A stretch of 39,274 nucleotides of DNA from Candidatus Abawacabacteria bacterium RBG_16_42_10. Lineage in GTDB: Bacteria > Patescibacteriota > Gracilibacteria > RBG-16-42-10. The stretch spans positions 1,548 to 40,821 of the forward strand of contig MEWR01000014.1 of NCBI GenBank assembly GCA_001773455.1. The letters are read 5' to 3'. Below are positions 34,501 through 39,274 of the stretch, one piece after another. A model generated the notes under the pieces. The model ran no database searches. It had not been told where the DNA came from and saw only the letters and a list, made by a program, of their open reading frames with translations. The position numbers and the translations under genes were made by a program. Within the stretch, counting starts at the first letter, position 1, and every line of letters begins with the position of its first letter.

Positions 34501-34553
34501 AACGGCATCAACACCAATGTACAAAGCAAGAATGACACAAGTGATTTTCTCAT
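31545..34553 (-). CDS. Secreted multi-PKD protein with helical N-terminal domain (array gene 5)
   Basis: The 1002-residue protein has a signal peptide (about 1-23, ending FSVMAA). A Thr/Pro linker and a helical domain of about 170 residues follow (LSLRQQLTYVRSNMDIQSQW, YLQQVADYILQVEPEKT, RLIATYGAALKKLSDDMNAR). About eight PKD-type domains then run from residue ~235 to the end: FWDFGDGLFA, LTWDFGDGKQ, AEWDFGDGTV, KYDWRVTSAA, FSWDFDGDNI, FEWDFGDGSE, FSWDFGDGSP and YRFDFGDDQT. The fourth lacks the DFGDG core. No C-terminal anchor or sorting motif is seen, so attachment probably depends on partners. The N-terminal helical domain is unrecognised. It is 18 bp downstream of a pilin-like gene and is the only array member without a pilin-like module besides the hydrolase. 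Confidence 0.85.
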   Translation of the reverse strand: MRKSLVSFLLCTLVLMPFSVMAATTDVEVPTLITPGGQITAVPSPTGTVQPTAVPNTDLSLRQQLTYVRSNMDIQSQWFLYISNYLQQVADYILQVEPEKTDVSRLIATYGAALKKLSDDMNARQQVIPIESAIILSGFGLHILAESMVYASTALSEVKGTGPYFFPSMSLIGESLQRVGDNVMAIGGLAAVNNGNIDVTEYQKQMEAAVFLYTSLQSLFINRERAVQVKANLRSNQASKATNSTFQVINFDASGSQDAVGTIPNPSGYFWDFGDGLFAVGPFVSHTYTRAGTYLVKLMVQGPSGFSAATAEVKIVPVYPVSVIVTDQDSVLGPVPEEILLTANQPITLSGAASYDPSAQGKLKLTWDFGDGKQDTGQDNEVVTHAYGVPGDYELVLRAENGQLAGVAKKKIKVLSAPPDVKLQIRSATQTTWSNPDKTFFTQNIFAPTAFDFTAEDSVGALVPGFNARTQLVQAEWDFGDGTVSVIQDQNQLSAKEKVTHTYENPGTYTVTLRITDEAQNFGQVTKTMILNDSNTPTADFDFQADEMLTTASKVRFDATASSSPQGSVSKYDWRVTSAANEVVKVSNEKIFTYSFPKPGRYEVSLQVTTSLGTVSGRVSHRFFVESSPPLAAFDFSYDPYVPNKITFDATASSDPDTNDVLSFSWDFDGDNIFDLSSSRDPEVTRTLDKVGNNLVTLRVTDAAGLTSDVSRMVPVTSLLVSTMQIQEGSQAIGVAPLQVNLVGGGFRSLTTRVDTNTITSFEWDFGDGSEIVRSTSISQGVEVQSHTYTEPGRYLATLKVADREGEEAISAYPIHVGDGSGPIASVFFTPSYPLTGSLATLFNFDGSKSINTEGSTTDLDFSWDFGDGSPLASGATTTHQYKRQGTFTVTLTVTDTRAAKLNRVQVQAVVEDLPPTARFVMSPTFGKAPLTVQFDASSSNDPDGQISEYRFDFGDDQTVVSKQPKVAHIYKQPGTYKVELKVKGSQDVQVDSEPQTITVSP

Positions 34554-34571
34554 GTACGTCTAAAATATTTG

Positions 34572-35264
34572 TTAGAAACGAACTCCCACTGAAAAACCCA
34601 AACTCACTCCACCCGTTGTGGAAGGGAAACCCGGGAAACCTCTCTCTATACCGAGCCCACTAAAATTTGTTCCGGTCTGTGGGCCGATACCCGCAATCAA
34701 TGTATTTACTGCTGCATATGATAGAGCAATGATCACCACACCAACCACAGCATATGTGATAGTCTGTTTACCTTTTTTTGCGGCTTCAGGATCACCTGCA
34801 GATGCCAAGTAACGAAAACCTCCGTACACCAACATAAGAAAAGCTAGTATTCCTACAAATCCCAAGAAAAAATTTACTATTTGCACGATCAAAGGTTCGA
34901 GCTGAGGATTGTTCGCTTGCAAGACCGTCCCCTGCGGAACATGAATACCATATGTAAAACCAGGTGTCAGACCCAAACCTGCACCGGGTCGTAAATTTCC
35001 GGTCGCACCGGCAATTCCTCCGGCAATTCCACCGGCGACAGCACCTATTGCTGCACCGATAGCAGACCCCTCTCTACCGCCGATAGCACCACCAATTGCG
35101 CTTCCCAGACCTGCACCGGCACCCGCTCCCACCATAGCCCCACCAATACCACCAACGACACTGTCTACGGCATCAGCACGGACAGTTGTCGCCATAAACG
35201 GCGAGAGCAAGACGCTAACTGAAGTCAACAATGAAAGTAGAGTGAATAGGATCTTTCGCAACAT
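34572..35264 (-). CDS. Pilin-like protein with glycine-zipper ectodomain (array gene 4)
   Basis: The start was moved to the ATG at 35264 (track 35474), because the extra 70 residues are an out-of-frame reading of the previous gene. The 230-residue protein has a signal peptide (MLRKILFTLLSLLTSVSVLL ... TTVRA). A striking Gly/Ala stretch follows (GGAMVGAGAGAGLGSAIGGA, then GGREGSAIGAAIGAVAGGIAG), of glycine-zipper type. The two-helix module is YGGFRYLASAGDPEAAKKGK. The C-terminus is GGVSLGFSVGVRF. Glycine zippers pack helices tightly in membranes, so this protein may form or line an oligomer; that is inference. Confidence 0.78.
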   Translation of the reverse strand: MLRKILFTLLSLLTSVSVLLSPFMATTVRADAVDSVVGGIGGAMVGAGAGAGLGSAIGGAIGGREGSAIGAAIGAVAGGIAGGIAGATGNLRPGAGLGLTPGFTYGIHVPQGTVLQANNPQLEPLIVQIVNFFLGFVGILAFLMLVYGGFRYLASAGDPEAAKKGKQTITYAVVGVVIIALSYAAVNTLIAGIGPQTGTNFSGLGIERGFPGFPSTTGGVSLGFSVGVRF

Positions 35265-35290
35265 AACGTAAAAATTATTATGTATTAAAA

Positions 35291-35938
35291 TTAAAAACTG
35301 ATACCTAAACCAGCACCAATATTTATTCCTCCACCTGCAGCAGGCGCGGTTGCTGCTGGAGCAGCTCCTCCTGGCGCAGTCGGCGCAGGAGCTGTCCCCT
35401 GACCACCAGTCAATGTAACTGAAACAATCGTATATGCAAAAATAGCTATGAGTATTCCCGTGATCGAACTCCATATTGCTTTTGTAGCCTTACTCACTTG
35501 ACCGGGATCGCCTCTGGCGGTCATATACATGTATCCACCGTATACCAAATAGATCACAGCCACACTGCCAATCAATGCAAGTAAGAAATTGGTAATACTA
35601 ATTATAATCGTATTGGCTCCACCAATATCGATACCGACAGCTGGATCAAAAATTGAACCGATACTCTGAGCGAGTGCGATGATGATGAGTCCAATCACAG
35701 AATACGTCACAGAGTCTTTTGCCTTTTTAATCGCTCCTTCATCACCACGAGCGGTAATATAAAAATATCCCGCGACTACGATATACATAGTAGCCACCGA
35801 GGCAGCAACACCTTGCAGAATTCTGATAATGACGAGGAAAAAATCGCCGGATGTCGTCAATTGCGGCACACCTGAAACATCCGATGGCAGTGGAATAGCG
35901 TGTACATAAGGAATGAAGAATTCAAGTAAAGTTTTCAT
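35291..35938 (-). CDS. Double pilin-like protein (array gene 3)
   Basis: The 215-residue protein contains two copies of the two-helix module in tandem: VAGYFYITARGDEGAIKKAK (about 57-76) and YGGYMYMTARGDPGQVSKAT (about 130-150), each flanked by hydrophobic helices. An Ala/Pro/Gly linker (APAPTAPGGAAPAATAPAAG) and the C-terminus GGGINIGAGLGISF follow. A short N-terminal segment (EFFIPYVHAIPLPSDVSG) may be a weak signal. The tandem arrangement suggests an internal gene duplication and a covalent dimer of the module found singly elsewhere. It follows gene 2 with a 9-bp gap. Confidence 0.8.
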   Translation of the reverse strand: MKTLLEFFIPYVHAIPLPSDVSGVPQLTTSGDFFLVIIRILQGVAASVATMYIVVAGYFYITARGDEGAIKKAKDSVTYSVIGLIIIALAQSIGSIFDPAVGIDIGGANTIIISITNFLLALIGSVAVIYLVYGGYMYMTARGDPGQVSKATKAIWSSITGILIAIFAYTIVSVTLTGGQGTAPAPTAPGGAAPAATAPAAGGGINIGAGLGISF

Positions 35939-35947
35939 GATGAGGAG

Positions 35948-36274
35948 TTAACGAGCCAATCGAGTCAGGTCTGTAGTCAGTACACGAACCACCAGGAAAG
36001 ATAAAGTCACGACGATAATACCAAAAATTGCGCCGATGATCTTGGTTTTACCTTTTTGTTTTGTTTCGACATCCCAACCCCAAATATACTGACTTGCTCC
36101 CCAAAATACAAAGAAAATAGCCACTCCCCCTGAAATCCCAAGCAAGAAATCAATCGCATAATTAATCAAAACAGCGACATCCGACAATTTGGGATCATCG
36201 AGAATATAATCCCCCTGACTCGGGGTAAGCGTCGTAGCTACCGCGTAAATAAAGTTTTGTATCGGTATCAACAT
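35948..36274 (-). CDS. Short pilin-like protein, divergent motif (array gene 2)
   Basis: The 108-residue product has a hydrophobic N-terminus, then INYAIDFLLGISGGVAIFFV and WGASQYIWGWDVETKQKGKT, a divergent form of the shared GGxxYxxAxGD...KAK module, and a second helix ending VRVLTTDLTRLAR. It lacks both the linker and the Gly-rich C-terminus. It starts 16 bp after the ComEC-like gene, so the hydrolase is probably cotranscribed. Assignment to the TrbC/VirB2-like group rests on helix layout and context and is less certain than for its neighbours. Confidence 0.68.
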   Translation of the reverse strand: MLIPIQNFIYAVATTLTPSQGDYILDDPKLSDVAVLINYAIDFLLGISGGVAIFFVFWGASQYIWGWDVETKQKGKTKIIGAIFGIIVVTLSFLVVRVLTTDLTRLAR

Positions 36275-36290
36275 AATTTTTGCGTTCTAT

Positions 36291-37109
36291 TCATTGTAAC
36301 AAAAATCGCACGATCGTACCATCGTTATCGGTACGTTTGACGGCTCCCCATATTTGCAAATGGCAGATAGTATCATGGTTTGGATGACCGTACTTATTGT
36401 CCCTGCCTACACTAACAAAAGTTTCTTGAGGTTGCACGCTTTGCAAGAAAGGCCATGTGGAACTGGTTTTACTGCCATGATGCCCAGCTTTGAGACAATC
36501 AGCTTCGAGATCTTTTGCATAATATTTTACCAAAAGAGACTCCAGCTCTTTCTCTGCGTCCCCACTCAATAGGCATGTAAAATCGTTCACATGCAGCATA
36601 GCCACCAAAGACGAATTGTTCACATTCTTAAAATTTTTGTCTTCCAGTGAATCAAAAGGAAATAACACATCTACCAAAACATTTTCTGCTAATTCAAAAT
36701 CTTCATCATAACGAGCAATAAACATTGGAATATTCTTTGCCCGCAATTCCTTTTTTAGCAATTGATAATTTGAACTGTCGTACAACACACCGGTAAACAC
36801 GACACCACCCACAGAATAACTTTGTAACAGTGCCAGTAAGCCATCAAGATGATCGGCATGCGGGTGGGTGAGAAAGATCAAATCAATGCGTTTTTGAAAC
36901 ACTGGCAGTTGTTGTGGCAATTCCTTCAAAATATTCCGATCAGGTCCGGCATCGAAGAGAATCGTCCTTCCTTCCTTGGTGATGAGCAAAATCGCATCTC
37001 CTTGGCCCACATCCAGAAAAGCAAGCTTGGCATGTGAGGACCTCAAATCCACAGCAAAACAAAAAGAAACGATACATACATGCAAGAAAACAGCAACAAT
37101 CACTTTCAT
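36291..37109 (-). CDS. Secreted ComEC C-domain-like metallo-beta-lactamase-fold hydrolase (array gene 1)
   Basis: The product (272 residues from the ATG at 37109; the track GTG start at 37127 adds six) resembles the hydrolase part of ComEC, without ComEC's membrane channel. A signal peptide (MKVIVAVFLHVCIVSFCFAV) is followed by LAFLDVGQGDAILLI, ILFDAGP, the metal site LIFLTHPHADHLDGLL, LLSGDAEKELE and ADCLKAGHHGSKTSS, then GHPNHDT. All expected metal ligands of the fold are present. ComEC-associated domains are linked to processing of incoming DNA. Here it leads the pilin-like array by 16 bp. Function as an extracellular nuclease or phosphodiesterase is inferred. Confidence 0.82.
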   Translation of the reverse strand: MKVIVAVFLHVCIVSFCFAVDLRSSHAKLAFLDVGQGDAILLITKEGRTILFDAGPDRNILKELPQQLPVFQKRIDLIFLTHPHADHLDGLLALLQSYSVGGVVFTGVLYDSSNYQLLKKELRAKNIPMFIARYDEDFELAENVLVDVLFPFDSLEDKNFKNVNNSSLVAMLHVNDFTCLLSGDAEKELESLLVKYYAKDLEADCLKAGHHGSKTSSTWPFLQSVQPQETFVSVGRDNKYGHPNHDTICHLQIWGAVKRTDNDGTIVRFLLQ

Positions 37110-37164
37110 GGTAAGAAATAACTTCACTCATTCATACCACATCAAAAATGAAATAATTGTTCAT

Positions 37165-37178
37165 CATGATTAATCATG
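37165..37178. promoter_or_regulatory. 14-bp perfect palindrome, candidate operator
   Basis: CATGATTAATCATG lies between the divergent hydrolase/array operon and mscS, just upstream of the -35 region expected for the TGGTATTAT extended -10. This is a typical place for repressor binding. No regulator gene is adjacent. Confidence 0.4.
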
Positions 37179-37195
37179 CCCTTCCACGTGTTTTG

Positions 37196-37204
37196 TGGTA
37201 TTAT
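37196..37204 (+). promoter_or_regulatory. Extended -10 for the mscS gene
   Basis: TGGTATTAT predicts a start near 37211 and a leader of about 15 nt to the ATG at 37226. Confidence 0.45.
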
Positions 37205-37225
37205 TAGTAAGAAAACAAATACATT

Positions 37226-38215
37226 ATGGCAACGGTAACAAATGTTCAAGATCAAACATCACAAGGTGTCGTGGACTTTGTGAGCACAATTGTCGCCAAA
37301 GTTCCGGCGTTTATCTTGGCGGTTTTGGTTTTTGGTGCAGCTATTCTTATTGCCAAAATTGTAAAGGCCTGGGCACAAAGGTCAATCCTAAAATCAGGCA
37401 GCAATGAAGGTGCGATGAGCATTGTAGGGAAAACTGCCTATATAGGTACTATTGTCATTGGTTTAACGGTCGCACTCAAAATTCTGGAAATCGACATCAG
37501 CTTTATCGTCGCGGCGATGGGCTTTGGTCTTGGTTTTGCCATGAAAGATATCCTCGAAAATTATTTTTCTGGGGTACTGATTCTCGTACAAAAACCTTTC
37601 ACAGTCGGAGATATTATCAAGGCGGGAGACTATGTCGGCAAGGTTGAAGAAATCGAGGCAAGAGCAACTTTCATTCGTGTTTTCGATGGTCAAAGGGTTA
37701 TTATTCCAAATTCTTCGATGATTTCTGGTCCTGTCATCAATTATTCTGCTTTTCCAGAAAGGCGCGTGAATATTGATTTTAGTGTTTCTTATGATGTCAA
37801 TCTTCAAAAAGTAGCAGAACTTGTCACCAAGTTATTGAAGAGTAATCCCAAAATTATGCAGGAGCCTGCACCATGGGTATCGATCGGTGCATTTGGTGAC
37901 AGCAATGTTGACTTAGTGGCCCACTTTTGGGTAGATCGTAGTCAAGCAAATTGGTTAAAATTAAGCACCGATGTTAAAAGGTTGATAAAAGAGACTTTCG
38001 AAGCTAATAATATAACCTGGTCATATCCGGTAGTAACGCTCAATGTGAATCGTCATGATTCTGAAGATTTGTATACTGTAATGGATAAAACTATTCCAGG
38101 ATCAGACAAACCTCCTCAAGAAATGATAATTCCCACCAATATCGAAACTTCTTCTGAAAGTGGTATGCATGTCGAGCCGGTTGCCGGTAATGATAATATG
38201 TCAGCACAAGGTTAA
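37226..38215 (+). CDS. MscS family mechanosensitive ion channel
   Basis: The 329-residue protein fits small-conductance mechanosensitive channels, which release solutes on hypo-osmotic shock. It has two to three membrane helices, and the pore helix AAMGFGLGFAMKDILENYFS carries the expected Gly/Ala pattern. The beta domain IVLVQKPFTVGDII-type segment is seen as ILVQKPFTVGDIIKAGDYVG, with GQRVIIPNSSMISGPVINYS. The C-terminal alpha/beta domain follows. The tail (~35 residues, SDKPPQEMIIPTNIETSS) is polar and probably disordered. It is divergent from the array operon and is followed 21 bp later by a ferredoxin gene on the same strand. Confidence 0.93.
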   Translation: MATVTNVQDQTSQGVVDFVSTIVAKVPAFILAVLVFGAAILIAKIVKAWAQRSILKSGSNEGAMSIVGKTAYIGTIVIGLTVALKILEIDISFIVAAMGFGLGFAMKDILENYFSGVLILVQKPFTVGDIIKAGDYVGKVEEIEARATFIRVFDGQRVIIPNSSMISGPVINYSAFPERRVNIDFSVSYDVNLQKVAELVTKLLKSNPKIMQEPAPWVSIGAFGDSNVDLVAHFWVDRSQANWLKLSTDVKRLIKETFEANNITWSYPVVTLNVNRHDSEDLYTVMDKTIPGSDKPPQEMIIPTNIETSSESGMHVEPVAGNDNMSAQG

Positions 38216-38236
38216 ACTTTTTTTTACTAATCTCCC

Positions 38237-38494
38237 ATGAGAAATTCCTCCTCTACAAGTAAATACATCATTGAAGTTGATCGTAGCAAATGTATTAGCG
38301 TTGCCAATTGCGTAGCAATTGCCGGTGATGTTTTTGAATTGGATGGTGAACAAATAGCAATCATCAAAGAGCCGGATCCCAAGACCAAAACTTACACAAG
38401 TGATGATGACACTATTATGCTCGCTGCTCGCAGTTGTCCTACACAGGCAATTATTATCAAAGACCGTGAAACCGGTCAGCAATTATTTCCCTAA
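38237..38494 (+). CDS. Single-cluster ferredoxin with three visible cysteines
   Basis: The 85-residue protein follows the short ferredoxin pattern of the [3Fe-4S]/[4Fe-4S] single-cluster type: VDRSKCISVANCVAIAGDVF, a central insert, then LAARSCPTQAIII. The Cys that would be at the third position of CxxCxxC is Val (C-I-S-V-A-N-C), leaving three ligands (about residues 17, 23 and 65). Many such proteins carry [3Fe-4S] clusters or use another ligand. It is an electron carrier with unknown partner; no redox enzyme lies beside it. Its stop overlaps the convergent stop of the next gene by 3 bases. Confidence 0.8.
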   Translation: MRNSSSTSKYIIEVDRSKCISVANCVAIAGDVFELDGEQIAIIKEPDPKTKTYTSDDDTIMLAARSCPTQAIIIKDRETGQQLFP

Positions 38495-39274
38495 TCCAGA
38501 ATAATTGTTTTTTCCGGACCAATTGGTATTTCTTGATTGGGATCTTCATCATTGAAGGGAATTTCTGCATACACGTTATACGTGATCGTATTGCCTTCTA
38601 TTTGCTCGATATTTCCCACATCACCTGCCAGTAATTTACTTTCGCTCGTCTGTATATTGTGACTGATAATGTCTTGCGGGCTAGCATCATTGCTACCACC
38701 AAAAAGGTAAATCTTGCCTCCATACATCGTGACATATATATAAAAGACCGGACTCGTCCACACATCAGTATTTTCACCACTGACAACATTTCTGTCATAT
38801 ACTTTGACAACATCATACGAATCTTCCAGAGAAGAAGTGACTAAACGAAAGCGATTAGGAATTGAGGTGGGAAAGGCAATTATCAAATCATCATCTTCAA
38901 ACGAAAATTTTTGTGTGTCTCCTCTATAACGATATTGGTATTTCATTGATCCAGGTAAAATCCCAGCTTCCACTACCAATTCAGCTACTTTGGCCACGGG
39001 AGATGCAGGAGGAATGGTTTCTTCGACCGTAATAGTCGGCGGTACAACTACAGGAGCAGGAGCGGCAGTTGGAGAGGGAAAACCAGGTGACGCAGTCGGA
39101 ACAATCAATCCCGGAGGTGAAGCAAAAGGAACGGACGTCGGTGAAATGGTCGGGGACGGGCTGGTAGTCGGCACAATTAATTGTGCCGGGGTAGTAGGCG
39201 CCGCAAGATCTTGCGGCGGTACAGGCGACACAATTGATTGTGTTGGAGTAGGTGTTGAAGTCGGTGTGGTAGGC
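38491..39274 (-). CDS. Pro/Thr/Ser-rich surface protein (5' partial)
   Basis: The frame is open to the end of the window, so the start (and probably a signal peptide or anchor) is missing; the track GTG start is internal. The N-terminal part is low-complexity Pro/Thr/Ser (PTTSPSPTISPTSVPFASPP and similar), an extended, possibly O-glycosylated linker. A folded C-terminal domain of about 150 residues follows (MKYQYRYRGDTQKFSFEDDD, VFYIYVTMYGGKIYLFGG, NTITYNVYAEIPFNDED), beta-rich and unrecognised. It converges with the ferredoxin gene with overlapping stops. A surface location fits the neighbouring envelope genes. Confidence 0.65.
   Translation of the reverse strand, partial: PTTPTSTPTPTQSIVSPVPPQDLAAPTTPAQLIVPTTSPSPTISPTSVPFASPPGLIVPTASPGFPSPTAAPAPVVVPPTITVEETIPPASPVAKVAELVVEAGILPGSMKYQYRYRGDTQKFSFEDDDLIIAFPTSIPNRFRLVTSSLEDSYDVVKVYDRNVVSGENTDVWTSPVFYIYVTMYGGKIYLFGGSNDASPQDIISHNIQTSESKLLAGDVGNIEQIEGNTITYNVYAEIPFNDEDPNQEIPIGPEKTIILD

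Noticed and set aside
29339-34553. Treating the PKD proteins as adhesins of a known class or enzymes such as collagenases
   Set aside because: No catalytic domain, sorting signal or known binding domain accompanies the PKD repeats.
34572-35474. Cys/Trp-rich N-terminus of the 300-codon ORF (DCARRSCSSSNRACCRW...)
   Set aside because: It is the out-of-frame reading of the upstream double pilin-like gene; a proper signal peptide starts at 35264.

Overview
The window looks like a chromosomal segment of a Patescibacteria/CPR bacterium of Parcubacteria-like type. The evidence is: many two-helix pilin-like proteins of the TrbC/VirB2 (T4SS_pilin) kind, large PKD-repeat surface proteins, an Elp3-type tRNA enzyme, short genes with very short leaders, moderate AT richness and dense small intergenic repeats. 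UGA is used as a normal stop (for example in comF, the PRC-barrel gene and radC), so this is not a UGA-recoding lineage such as Gracilibacteria. Assignment below the phylum is inference.

Layout. 1-1.7 kb: two envelope proteins, the first cut by the window edge with a degenerate cupredoxin-like domain, the second PEGA-like with a propeller-like ectodomain. 1.8-3.0 kb: infC-rpmI-rplT, with infC apparently starting at AUU. 3.2-7.0 kb: a membrane-anchored methyltransferase and mfd on the minus strand. 7.2-9.5 kb: mreB and an O-antigen-ligase-like protein. 9.5-11.1 kb: small hypotheticals and a membrane protein. 11.2-13.8 kb: two tRNA-Arg genes flanking an ASCH gene, a PMT-type mannosyltransferase, and the RNase P RNA (rnpB), which the ORF track hides. 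13.8-17.2 kb: a PrsW-type protease and the operon comF-PRC barrel-tgt. 17.4-18.2 kb: two convergent cysteine-rich envelope proteins. 18.3-23.7 kb: divergent elp3 and a Trm9-like methyltransferase, then the RelA/SpoT gene and radC. 23.8-24.7 kb: a DUF1385 gene interrupted by an in-frame UAA.

24.8-37.1 kb is the most unusual part: twelve collinear minus-strand genes with tiny gaps or overlaps. They begin with a secreted ComEC-like metallo-hydrolase and continue with ten genes carrying eleven copies of one pilin-like two-helix module, plus a signal-peptide protein with eight PKD domains. One pilin-like module is fused to six PKD domains, one gene has the module twice, and two adjacent paralogs carry an unrecognised tandem Cys/HPC ectodomain. 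Several subunits end in a shared glycine-rich C-terminus finishing in Phe. No VirB4-like ATPase or VirB6-like channel lies in the window. I infer a cell-surface assembly.

37.2-39.3 kb: an MscS channel, a three-cysteine ferredoxin and a Pro/Thr-rich surface protein cut by the window edge.

A second theme is small repeats. At least seven families sit at or on stop codons, abut both tRNA 3' ends, form a hairpin in rnpB, and in two places encode the same peptide inside proteins. All calls were made by eye from the sequence; no database search was run.
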